From positions 1 through 54,191 of the forward strand of contig NZ_LSUQ01000015.1 in NCBI RefSeq assembly GCF_001642725.1: a DNA stretch of 54,191 nucleotides, in the 5' to 3' direction. This document shows, in pieces, positions 27,521 to 36,296 of this stretch. The translations under genes were made by a program, and so were the position numbers. The DNA is from Ferroacidibacillus organovorans. Its GTDB lineage: Bacteria; Bacillota; Bacilli; Alicyclobacillales; SLC66. Every line of letters starts with the position of its first letter. The first letter of the stretch is position 1. The notes beneath the pieces were generated by a model that was not told the origin of the DNA, ran no database searches, and worked only from the letters and a program-made list of their open reading frames with translations.

Positions 27521-28897
27521 ATGGGGAACCTAGGTATAGCGTTGTACATTCGTGTTAGCACAGCACAACAGAATATCGCGATGCAAGAGGGATCTGCTGG
27601 CTCGATACTGAGCCAGTTCCCCGCATCGCAGATTCATCGATTTATTGATGAAGGGGTTTCTGCTACAAAAACAAAATTACGTGAGCGTCCCGGATTGCAG
27701 AAGTTAATCCAATCCATTCAACACAGGGAAATTGGTACGGTTGTGGTGTATGATCGATCACGAATCTCGAGAAATACGTACGAGTATATCGCTTTTGTAA
27801 AAATCATCCAATCATATAACGTGCGAGTGATCTTTACTGGAGATAAGGAACCTGCATTTACTTCATCCCATTTCATTGAGGCTTTTTACGCGTTACATGC
27901 ACAGGGTGAAGGAAAAAAAATCAGGCAACGTGCGTTAGACGCGCAAAGACACTTTCCTTCCAAGTTAATTGGGTACATAAAAATAGAGGAAAATGGACAG
28001 GTGCGATATATACGTGATGAACCAAGGGCGACGTACATTCAATCCTTATTTGAAAAAATGGCGAATGTCTCAACAACCGTGGAAATGGAATCGGTTTTTT
28101 TGCAATATCGAGCAAAGATAAAGCGCCCATACCTACGTCTGTTTAAAATCCTTAATACTCCTTTTTATAGTGCGATCGTACTTAATGAAAATCAGTGCCA
28201 ACAGTTGGAGTATGTGGAGCCGATCACAACACAAGATCTTTACAATCGAGTTAAACAAAATTTGAATGTCATCGCAAGCGCAGATCAGCAAGTTAAAACG
28301 GAGCAACTAAGTTATCGCATGATGCCGGTATGCGGATATTGTGGAGAACCGATGAGCGTGCAATCCGGTGACTATTTTCATCGGAAAATGGCGACGTATG
28401 TGTGCAAAACAAAAATCCATAGGAGAAATGCGATTTCTATTCAAGAATATGAGAATGAAATTATGAGCATTATTTATGATTATTTGAAATCGATCGATAT
28501 AAAGAAAATGGAGAAGATGTGTTTTCAGTATATTAGGGAACAGGAAATGAAGTCTAAAAATAAAAAAAGGTCTTTGGAGCAAGCATTAGTTCAAATAAAT
28601 GTTGAGATCGTAACGTTTCTTGCGATTAAGAAAAGAACGGATGCCCTCTTAAAAAGGAAGGAACAACTTCAGGTGGCTTTACGGGATCAGGATGCAATGA
28701 TTAAACGTTTGGATGACATTAAGGTTAACTTTTCAGAAATGGCATATTTAATAAAGGTTCGTTTAATTTCGGATCTGATTCAAGACAGTGATCTGTGGGA
28801 CTTGGCGGAAGACTTGATTTGTCAAATTTCTGTTTTTAAATCAGAAATTAAGATGGTGTTACGATGCAAAACATTTATTCGAGAGGGTGCGTTCTAA
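27521..28897 (+). CDS. Large serine recombinase A
   Basis: Site-specific serine recombinase of about 458 residues. The N-terminal catalytic domain has the nucleophile in LYIRVSTAQQ and Arg residues in YDRSRISRN, then a recombinase domain, a zinc ribbon (CGYCGEP and a later Cys), and a C-terminal coiled coil (KKRSLEQALVQIN). The frame opens at GTG 27503 with ATGs at 27509 and 27521; the last is chosen because it gives the usual ten-residue distance to the Ser motif. AT-rich with many lysine and isoleucine codons, unlike the chromosome. The next recombinase begins one base after its stop. Confidence 0.9.
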   Translation: MGNLGIALYIRVSTAQQNIAMQEGSAGSILSQFPASQIHRFIDEGVSATKTKLRERPGLQKLIQSIQHREIGTVVVYDRSRISRNTYEYIAFVKIIQSYNVRVIFTGDKEPAFTSSHFIEAFYALHAQGEGKKIRQRALDAQRHFPSKLIGYIKIEENGQVRYIRDEPRATYIQSLFEKMANVSTTVEMESVFLQYRAKIKRPYLRLFKILNTPFYSAIVLNENQCQQLEYVEPITTQDLYNRVKQNLNVIASADQQVKTEQLSYRMMPVCGYCGEPMSVQSGDYFHRKMATYVCKTKIHRRNAISIQEYENEIMSIIYDYLKSIDIKKMEKMCFQYIREQEMKSKNKKRSLEQALVQINVEIVTFLAIKKRTDALLKRKEQLQVALRDQDAMIKRLDDIKVNFSEMAYLIKVRLISDLIQDSDLWDLAEDLICQISVFKSEIKMVLRCKTFIREGAF

Positions 28898-28898
28898 A

Positions 28899-30386
28899 AT
28901 GCAGCAAGCGATTGGGTATTGTCGGAGATCAGATGCAAAACAGGAAAATAACCACTCGATTGAGATTCAAATGATGTCAATAAAGGATGCTGCTAAACGT
29001 TTTAACGTCGAAATTGTTGAGTTTTATGTTGACGATGCAGTGAGTGCCTATGCATATAACGCCAAGGAAAGATTAGCAATGAAACGTTTGAAAGATCGCG
29101 TGATCAATGATCATAACATTAAAGTTGTCTTATTTTATGACGAATCCAGAATATCAAGGCAAATCGATGATTTTGTGAATGATGTTTTCTCTGAAATAAA
29201 AGAATTAAGATCTGATGTTATATTCTATAGCACTGATAGCTCAACTCAAAAAGCTTGGGATCCGAATGATTTTGAGACGATGTTGCAGCTATTGCTGGCC
29301 AATGAAGAATCTACGAAAAAATCATCGCGTGCCATGGATTCTCAAAAGAATGCCTTGAGAAAAAATAAGCCGGTTCGACCTGGATCTAAAGCGCCGTATG
29401 GCTTTACTAAAGAAGGAAATACTTTGGTGCATAATGATCAGGCGCCAATAGTTTACTTTATTTTCCATATGGCGAGTTACGGGTACTCTGAAGAGCAGAT
29501 TGCTCAATATCTAAACCGAGCTGAAATTCCATCGCCATCCAATGGCTTATGGGCCCCTAGCAGTATCAATATGATCGTAACAAAGCGAGTATACGTTGGG
29601 GATCTCGAATGGTACGTGCGGAAAAATCGGAGAAATGGCGCAAGAAGCGATTCCACGCAGATTTCGTTGTTTCCCGCTATCTATGAGCCTATTATACCTT
29701 TAGATTTATGGGCCTTGGTACAAGAATTAAAAATGGAAAAAAAGACAACTAAACGCAAAATGAATTCACAATATATTTTACAGGGCTTGCTTAAATGTGG
29801 CCATTGTTTTGAAATACTCAATCACAAAAATTACACGCCAGGAAAGGCAAAAAAGCAATATGCAAACTATTCGTGCGAAAGTTGTGGTTATCGAATGGAT
29901 TCTCGAGACGTAGAGGAACGAATTGTTAAAATGATCGCTAAAGATTGGGAAATTCATCCCGATGATTTTGTGCGACAAGCTAGTGGCATGCTGAAGGATT
30001 GGATTAAATCACTGGAAAAGGAAATTTCGACTAAAGGGAAATATCTGCAATACGCAGAAGCTGAGTCGAAAAATACACCTCTAAGTCCGGAAATAAATGA
30101 TTCAATTGAGGCTGTACATCAATTAATCAATGATAAGGAGAAGTTAAAAACACAAATTTCTTTGTTTCTTTCTACAGAAGATGTGATCTGGAAAACACGG
30201 TTTGGCGACAAGATCGATATACAAAGTTTGAATACGACGGAGCGTCGAACGTTTTTATTTCAGATCGTGGAGGAAGTTCAAATTCGTAAAAACGCGAATG
30301 GGGGTTTTACGCCTAAAATTGTATACCGCGAAACCCCATTTATCTACTATAATAAAGTAATGAAGCCATCAGAAGAAACTTTATGA
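28899..30386 (+). CDS. Large serine recombinase B
   Basis: Second full-length serine recombinase, 495 residues. The catalytic Ser is in GYCRRSDAKQ and the Arg residues in YDESRISRQ; a recombinase domain with GSKAPYGFTKEG, a zinc ribbon (CGHCFEI and CESCGY) and a terminal helical region follow. The ATG at 28899 comes one base after the stop of recombinase A, and GAGAGGG lies about 12 bases upstream. The two are not close copies. Pairs of large serine recombinases occur in SCC-type and other islands, where both are needed for excision; that they act together here is inference. Confidence 0.9.
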   Translation: MQQAIGYCRRSDAKQENNHSIEIQMMSIKDAAKRFNVEIVEFYVDDAVSAYAYNAKERLAMKRLKDRVINDHNIKVVLFYDESRISRQIDDFVNDVFSEIKELRSDVIFYSTDSSTQKAWDPNDFETMLQLLLANEESTKKSSRAMDSQKNALRKNKPVRPGSKAPYGFTKEGNTLVHNDQAPIVYFIFHMASYGYSEEQIAQYLNRAEIPSPSNGLWAPSSINMIVTKRVYVGDLEWYVRKNRRNGARSDSTQISLFPAIYEPIIPLDLWALVQELKMEKKTTKRKMNSQYILQGLLKCGHCFEILNHKNYTPGKAKKQYANYSCESCGYRMDSRDVEERIVKMIAKDWEIHPDDFVRQASGMLKDWIKSLEKEISTKGKYLQYAEAESKNTPLSPEINDSIEAVHQLINDKEKLKTQISLFLSTEDVIWKTRFGDKIDIQSLNTTERRTFLFQIVEEVQIRKNANGGFTPKIVYRETPFIYYNKVMKPSEETL

Positions 30387-30881
30387 ATTTGAAAGGTCAT
30401 CTATTGGAATAAATAATCATTTACATTTTGAACACGGCATTTCGTAAACCGAAAAAATTCCATGCGAATTGCAAATAAGGTAGGCCTCAAGGTTAATTAA
30501 AATAATAAACAAAATTATTAAAAACGATAAATTATATCTGAATTAAAAGCTTAGATGAATTACGCATATTATTTGACGTCTCGAATGGCAATGCTCAACG
30601 ATGTCAAGGTTATGTGATGCTTACGAGAAGAAGAAAATGATGATACATAACGAAGGGAAATATTCATACCTATTCATATTTTCGGTAGATGAAAAGGTGA
30701 AAACGTAGCAGATAGATGGGAACGATTAAAAGTCATAAAACGTTAAATATTCAATAATTATAATATTTGCGATCAATTAATTCGTCGATCTTTTGAAATT
30801 TAAAATGCATAATTATTCGCGGATATTTTGATCTTAATATTCTGTGATAAATTCGGGTTAGTGCCCAATATAACTATTTAG

Positions 30882-30933
30882 TTTTCGGTAAAGTACTTGT
30901 CTAAGGATCCTTAGACAAGTACTTTACCGAAAA
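30882..30933. repeat. Perfect 52-bp palindrome
   Basis: Both arms of 26 bases are exact complements with no spacer, centred on AAGGATCCTT between 30907 and 30908. The outer ends are TTTT and AAAA, so it could act as a bidirectional terminator. Directly after it AAGGCTT (30935-30941) and AAGCCTT (30946-30952) form a second hairpin. It lies about 500 bases downstream of the recombinase genes. Confidence 0.95.
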
Positions 30934-31302
30934 AAAGGCTTGAGAAAGCCTTGTATTAGCGGGATTCTTAGGACCTCCGTTTTGGGGTGATCGCTCAGTC
31001 AATCGGATGTTTCGGTTTAGCGACCAATCAAAAAAGCCGTATATTGACCGTTTATTCCGATAATAATGAGATAGGTATGGAATATTTGTATAAATATACG
31101 GTTCGATTTGCGAAAATAATCGGGGTTATGACAATATATTGCAGGAGATTAACGGATAAGACAATAAACGCCAAAATATTTTTTTTACAACTATGCTCGG
31201 CCGTAAGGATAAATTGGAGTTAGCTCCATTGACCCCAGGGAAGTTCCGCTGTCCTCGCAGTATCGCTCAGCAGAATGTGGTTTTCCGAAGTTTCGAAACC
31301 AT

Positions 31303-31488
31303 CGACTGGAACGACTTTTAAAGGAGATTGGACGCATGCAACTGTTCATTTTGGATGAGTGGGGCTCCGTAATCACGGACGACCAGATGGCGGCAGCGAT
31401 GATTGACCGTGTGGTCCATCATGGGCACCTGTTAAATTTCGGAGGAGTGAGTTACCACATGAAGGACGCGCTGATGAAACAGCGCTAA
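31303..31488 (+). pseudogene. Remnant of IS21-family istB
   Basis: The frame reads RLERLLKEIGRMQLFILDEWG, which fits the Walker B region of IstB, then jumps to MAAAMIDRVVHHGHLLNFGG and ends normally at TAA 31486-31488. The intervening part of the ATPase is missing, so this is an internally deleted leftover. No istA is present nearby. Confidence 0.75.
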
Positions 31489-32260
31489 AAATTCCCTGTC
31501 AGGGGCATGGAGAATTACCAATGACAATAACGGGTATTTTAGCTTGACAAAATACACAACCGCAGCATCGGTTCTCAATCGGGAAAGATGCGCATGACTC
31601 GCTCACGACGGCGAATTAAATTCTCTCGTTTAACCGCTCTACATTGTTCGTCGTTCGCAACTTCCGACCCAAAGTTGCGGGTAATGCCAAGACCGCAATC
31701 GCATCCTAAATCCTTCTTCCAACACTTTGATCATCTTGAAAAAGGGACTGCAATAGATCGAGATTTATCGTAAACTATGGTTGAGACCAATGGATTCTTC
31801 TTCTGTGAATAAGTGCTTGACACAACTATTCTACCAGAGGAAATCGAATGGCTCATCTTATTTAATAGAGTCTCGACAGCCTCGAGTTTGCGCACTTTTA
31901 CACATAATACCGGACATAATTCTGACGAATAGTATTCTCTACTCACGACGATAACTTTGCAGTACTCCTCACAATAAAGTTGCGTAGTCGCGATGTGGTT
32001 CAGTACAAATTGGACGGTTACGGAAAGCAAGGGTCTTACATCATTTGGGTCAGATGATTTGGGCTTCAGTGTGTGATTTCATGCGAATGTCATTTAACTT
32101 ATTTAAGACAGTGCTCTTTACCATGTATAGCTGCTTGACGTTCCATTCGGGTTTGACGGGCTAGATGATAAACCTGATTCTGTCAAGAAGTTCGAATATA
32201 TACATCAACTTAATTGATATCATCTATGAAACTTCATTTTATTGAGAGGAACATTATGAA

Positions 32261-33697
32261 ATGCGAAAAGCATACGATACATTTTTGCAATCCGAAGTAT
32301 CTGCGGATTTAGCTACCAAAGCTGGTAGTTTTGAACCGTATCGTTATGAGTGCGCACATTGTGGCGAAGAAGTTCGATTTGCTGCGGTGGGAAGCAATAG
32401 TATGGTTCCGCATTTCAGACATCGCAGCGGGAATAGTGATGTTGAATGCGAGTATTATCTTGGGCAGTATCGTGCTTTTAGCACGGATGCACGTTCAAGA
32501 AAAAGCAAAAGCGAAAGAGCCGAATTCTACTTTGATAACAATACAAAGATGTTTTATCTTGGGTTACGGTTAAGTGACGACGAGATTTCCGATTACGAAC
32601 TACGGTCTACTACTTTTGAGTTGAGAACCATGCCACATGCGGCCGCATTCTATTCATTGCGCATCAATGGCAGAAACTTTAGCCCTGATGTTCAGAGAAT
32701 GATACCTATAGAAGAATTTTCATACAACTATTTTTTATCTAATACACTGAATGACGTTAAGCGAAAATACGAGGTTTTCAATAATGCTAGAAATGGTGCA
32801 CCCACTTTTTTTAAGATGCAAATTGGGGATAGAGATTACAGGGCAAAATTGGTTCGCAGTTCTGTTCTCTATACTAACATCCCTTACCTTGTAGTATATC
32901 AGAGTCAGTATTGGGTTCCAGGAAATGTTCACTTGCCGAATGAAATCAACATTGAAAGTTCCTTCAAGTTTGAAACCATGGGCAGAAAATTCTTAGGAAA
33001 GGTTTTGACTATAACTTCGAAAACTGCACAAGTTGATTCATTATTGTTGTCTTGGGGATATCAGTTAGAATTCTCAGAAGAGCTAACACTGTTATGGCCG
33101 CCTTCGCCACTTGTTGACGAATCAATACTCGTTAATGCTGACAGTGCATATCTGTTCTCAACTTTTGAACTGCAAGCGCAGGGTAACATAAATGCTCATT
33201 CGCAGGACCTTAAGAAGATCGCCGACGGCATTTCAAAAGTACCGGTTCGGTCCAGGACGAAGGTGTATAGGAAAAACGCCGAACTGATGATTGAAAAGCG
33301 TGAACAGGCATCGGATTCTTATTCAGCTATTCCTGTGGCGCGTAAAGTTTCAAGAACTTATATTGTGCAGGATGACAGCACTTTTTTATTCAACCGTTCA
33401 GGTGTTTCACACTTAAATAAAGGTATGGCTGTCTTGCTGACCCCAGAAAGCGAAATAAGGCATTTTACATTTGGGTATCTTGATGGGTGCGTTACTCCTT
33501 CAAGTCATGATGCATTGGCAGGAGATCTTTTGCTTCAAGACCTTCTTATGTACTATAAGAGAAAGGAAACCTTTAAATGGGATGACTATGAATCGCTTGA
33601 ACTTAGTCAAACCGCCTTTCAGTACATCGAATCATGCGAAAAATCAGAACTGATAAACTCTGCGGCAAAATGCTTCATCGAGGAGGAGCGTATATGA
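32261..33697 (+). CDS. CoiA-like zinc-finger protein, first gene of the defence-like operon
   Basis: A 478-residue protein. The N-terminus has the zinc-binding pattern of CoiA-type competence proteins: Cys31-x-x-Cys34, then HFRH (51-54) and Cys63 in ECEYY, within residues 25-70. The remaining 400 residues look like mixed beta-rich soluble sequence that I do not recognise; no nuclease motif of CoiA is evident. AGAGGA lies ten bases before the ATG. The stop overlaps the next ATG in ATGA, so translation is coupled. In a DUF1998-helicase operon such a finger may bind DNA, but this is inference. GC content is lower than in the chromosome. Confidence 0.8.
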   Translation: MRKAYDTFLQSEVSADLATKAGSFEPYRYECAHCGEEVRFAAVGSNSMVPHFRHRSGNSDVECEYYLGQYRAFSTDARSRKSKSERAEFYFDNNTKMFYLGLRLSDDEISDYELRSTTFELRTMPHAAAFYSLRINGRNFSPDVQRMIPIEEFSYNYFLSNTLNDVKRKYEVFNNARNGAPTFFKMQIGDRDYRAKLVRSSVLYTNIPYLVVYQSQYWVPGNVHLPNEINIESSFKFETMGRKFLGKVLTITSKTAQVDSLLLSWGYQLEFSEELTLLWPPSPLVDESILVNADSAYLFSTFELQAQGNINAHSQDLKKIADGISKVPVRSRTKVYRKNAELMIEKREQASDSYSAIPVARKVSRTYIVQDDSTFLFNRSGVSHLNKGMAVLLTPESEIRHFTFGYLDGCVTPSSHDALAGDLLLQDLLMYYKRKETFKWDDYESLELSQTAFQYIESCEKSELINSAAKCFIEEERI

Positions 33698-35280
33698 AAT
33701 ACCTTCCTATGATGACAGAAGATGAAATCCGATATGTTTGCTCTGTTTTACCGCTTCGAGAGTCGGTGTTGTACTTCAAGCGCTATCCGAAAGATTTTGG
33801 AAAGGTCATGCCTGGTTTCAGGGCTACAAGCCTGAAGAGCCAAGAACAAGTTAGTGGCGTTTTGTTTAGAAGCCGCAATCAGCACTTTATCTCGTCGTTC
33901 ATAGAAAAACACATCATCCAGTGGATTGACGATATAGGCACGTCCATATCTGAAGAAATGGCCGCTGGCGCAAGCAAAGAATCTGCTTGGCTTCAAGTTT
34001 TGCCGCACTGTTTCTTTGTTGACAAGATTGGACTGTATTTTAAGCTGACGGGTGAAGAGCATTCTGAAGAGTTTATCGCAATACTCGGTGCAAGCATAAA
34101 GTTAACCAAGGATTCCGAAAAGGAACGCAAGCGTATGGAGGTTGTCCTCAAAGATAAGTCTTCTGAGGTCAGACGTGTTGAGGCAGAATTTGAGCGCGTT
34201 CAGTCAGAATATAATGAAACAAGAAAAAAACTGAGTGAACGTATTGGTGAAATAGAGGTCCTTAAGCGTACCAGTGCCGGCCTTGAAAATCTGAAAGAGA
34301 CTATCCAGTCCCTAGAACAGGCGATTGAAAGATTGAAGCAGAAAGCGCAAGAGCGTGAGGTCTATATACAAGGGCTAAAGGGTGAGTTGCTTTCTGCGAG
34401 AGACGAGCAACATCATCTTAAAGAGAAAATCAGAGAGAGCATTGAGAAACAACGGGCAAAGGAGTATATCGAGCAAGAGGTCTTTCGAAAACCAAGATGT
34501 CCAAAAGACATTGACGAATTTAAGGATTATTTGGGATATAACCTGCAAGACCTTGGTGTACCAACAGATGCTGACTATTACGTCCTCCTCAAGGATTATC
34601 TGGGTGAGGTATTGTTTCAAGGGAAGCCTGTTATTGTGAGCAGAAACACAGGAATGTCCCTAATGAAATGTGTGTCAAATACACTGATCAATACGACCGA
34701 TGTGCCAACGCTGGTTTTTGCTTCTGATATAACAGAAAGAGCAATTGATTCTTTCTTATCGCGGAGCAAGCGCATTGTTTGCTTGGATAATTTTATTGGA
34801 AATTATAATGAAACGACTCTGATAACAATTAGCGATAGGCATAAAGATAAGGTTATTTTCTTAACTGTCGCCTATGACCGAACGCTCCGCTATGTCCCAA
34901 ATGAGCTAATGAAATATTGTCATTACTTAAATCTTAACCGCATTGAGGAATTTACTGCTAATAAGGAATTGTCAGAGGACCCGTCTATCGTAGATGAAAC
35001 TGAAGTATCTAACGATATATTCACCCCGGATTCACGGTGGTCACAGCTGTTGAGAGAATTGCTTGATGAGTTCGGTATACGTGGTGCTTTGTCTGCATAC
35101 AAAAGCGCTCGTGTTTCTGATGAAATGAGCCTTTCCCGTTTATTGGCTTTTGATGTTCTCCCTTACTGCGTGGATGTTCTTCAGATTGCTCCGTTTAATA
35201 CTTCTGAGCGGTTAGTAAAGTATGCTGGAGATGGAGGCAGATGCTCCCATAAGGATTTGTTCAAGAGGTGGTTTGCGTGA
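33694..35280 (+). CDS. Coiled-coil protein with degenerate NTPase-like C-terminal half
   Basis: 528 residues from the ATG at 33694 (AGGAGGAG five bases upstream; a longer start at 33634 would overlap the previous gene by 64 bases and is rejected). Residues 1-130 are globular, about 137-262 form a strong heptad coiled coil rich in Lys, Glu and Arg, and 275-528 resemble an AAA-type fold without a true Walker A: GKPVIVSRNTGMSLMK stands where a P-loop would be, RIVCLDNF is Walker-B-like, and a KVIFLTVAYDRTLRY strand follows. The NTPase reading is my inference. It overlaps the next gene by one base (TGATG). Confidence 0.75.
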   Translation: MKYLPMMTEDEIRYVCSVLPLRESVLYFKRYPKDFGKVMPGFRATSLKSQEQVSGVLFRSRNQHFISSFIEKHIIQWIDDIGTSISEEMAAGASKESAWLQVLPHCFFVDKIGLYFKLTGEEHSEEFIAILGASIKLTKDSEKERKRMEVVLKDKSSEVRRVEAEFERVQSEYNETRKKLSERIGEIEVLKRTSAGLENLKETIQSLEQAIERLKQKAQEREVYIQGLKGELLSARDEQHHLKEKIRESIEKQRAKEYIEQEVFRKPRCPKDIDEFKDYLGYNLQDLGVPTDADYYVLLKDYLGEVLFQGKPVIVSRNTGMSLMKCVSNTLINTTDVPTLVFASDITERAIDSFLSRSKRIVCLDNFIGNYNETTLITISDRHKDKVIFLTVAYDRTLRYVPNELMKYCHYLNLNRIEEFTANKELSEDPSIVDETEVSNDIFTPDSRWSQLLRELLDEFGIRGALSAYKSARVSDEMSLSRLLAFDVLPYCVDVLQIAPFNTSERLVKYAGDGGRCSHKDLFKRWFA

Positions 35281-36296
35281 TGAATGACTTGTTGAGCACG
35301 ATGTCTATTGATATGGGCATCCCACCTTTCCGCAATGAAACCGAAGAGTCCTTTGTTTATAGACTCTGCTACTCAGCGTTAGGGCAATGGTGCCTGACTA
35401 CTGCGCGAAACTCGTTGGGCAATATTATTGGCACAACTAAGCATAATCAGACGATTGTGCTTAATGGCCTATTGGCAAGGTTCACAGAGTTATTCCCTTA
35501 CATTGCTCACAGATTTACTGATATCGGCAAACAGCAAGCAAGTCTTGCTGTCAGCATTCGTAGGGCGTACGAGGAAACAGGGTATTTGCTGACGCATGTC
35601 GATAATCATAATAAAATAGCAGACTTCGGTAGAAGTATTCAAATTGGGGACAAAGCGCTATTCTTTGGATTACCCAATACAACTATAGAGGTCAATGGAC
35701 TTGGGGTCTATGCAAACTCCACGGAGTATTTGGTTGATTTGAAAGACTTTCTGATTAGAGACACTCTAACGAGTGAGGAGTATTTTTGGTCACGGTTTGA
35801 CCCAATTGATTTTTACGAAAGAGACATTAGCTTAACCGATTTAGAATTTTTCAATCCAAAGTCAAATAATGTTCCGTCAATGTCATGGCGCAAGAAGCCG
35901 GAGACGGATTGTACCGTAGCACGAAAAACTGAAACGGGACCGTTCTACCGAATTATGAGAATTGACGATACGTTTCATTTTGCTGATGAACCAGTCGAGC
36001 AGCAAAATGACAGCTTCACCTCGCATGAGTATAGGCGGTTGTACTTCGCGTTGAAAACGCATTACGACAATCCCCTGAAAGCTACAATCACAAAATTTGA
36101 CGAGTTGTACTCGAAAATCCGAGTGGGAGGGCACTTGCCAAACCGCGAATACTACCTGCTGTTGCTTATGTCGTGGCCGGAAAACAACGCCTTCGACAAG
36201 GTGAATTTTATAATAAGAAATGACTTACTGCCACCAGCAATCAACGCACTTGAGAACATGGGCATAAAAATTAAGGGAGGACAAACGAATGAATAA
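35280..36296 (+). CDS. Unrecognised 338-residue protein of the defence-like operon
   Basis: The start at ATG 35280 overlaps the previous stop in TGATG, with AAGAGGTGG about eight bases upstream; GTG starts 3 and 12 bases earlier are possible. The sequence is soluble, without signal or membrane segment. The beginning, [17 protein letters not shown], recalls the start of TniQ-like proteins, but the rest does not, and I do not assign a family. It ends inside the helicase gene (8-base overlap). Position between the coiled-coil protein and the helicase suggests a structural or target-recognition partner. Confidence 0.7.
   Translation: MNDLLSTMSIDMGIPPFRNETEESFVYRLCYSALGQWCLTTARNSLGNIIGTTKHNQTIVLNGLLARFTELFPYIAHRFTDIGKQQASLAVSIRRAYEETGYLLTHVDNHNKIADFGRSIQIGDKALFFGLPNTTIEVNGLGVYANSTEYLVDLKDFLIRDTLTSEEYFWSRFDPIDFYERDISLTDLEFFNPKSNNVPSMSWRKKPETDCTVARKTETGPFYRIMRIDDTFHFADEPVEQQNDSFTSHEYRRLYFALKTHYDNPLKATITKFDELYSKIRVGGHLPNREYYLLLLMSWPENNAFDKVNFIIRNDLLPPAINALENMGIKIKGGQTNE

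Larger units (their letters stand above)
30387..32260. other. Gene-poor AT-rich spacer, 1.9 kb
   Basis: I find no credible gene here. It holds the 52-bp palindrome and a second small hairpin (30882-30952), an istB remnant (31303-31488) and otherwise AT-rich sequence with only short frames that lack ribosome sites. The last about 250 bases are the likely promoter region of the defence-like operon, but no consensus promoter stands out. Confidence 0.6.

Noticed and set aside
27035-30386. sigK-skin-type developmental recombination element
   Set aside because: No split sporulation gene is present at either side of the recombinases.
30987-31223. Open frame of 78 codons in the AT-rich spacer
   Set aside because: No ribosome site, no protein-like pattern and biased towards what AT-rich noncoding sequence yields.
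31731-32030. Minus-strand frame of 99 codons upstream of the defence-like operon
   Set aside because: No ribosome site and no recognisable pattern; opposite to all neighbours.
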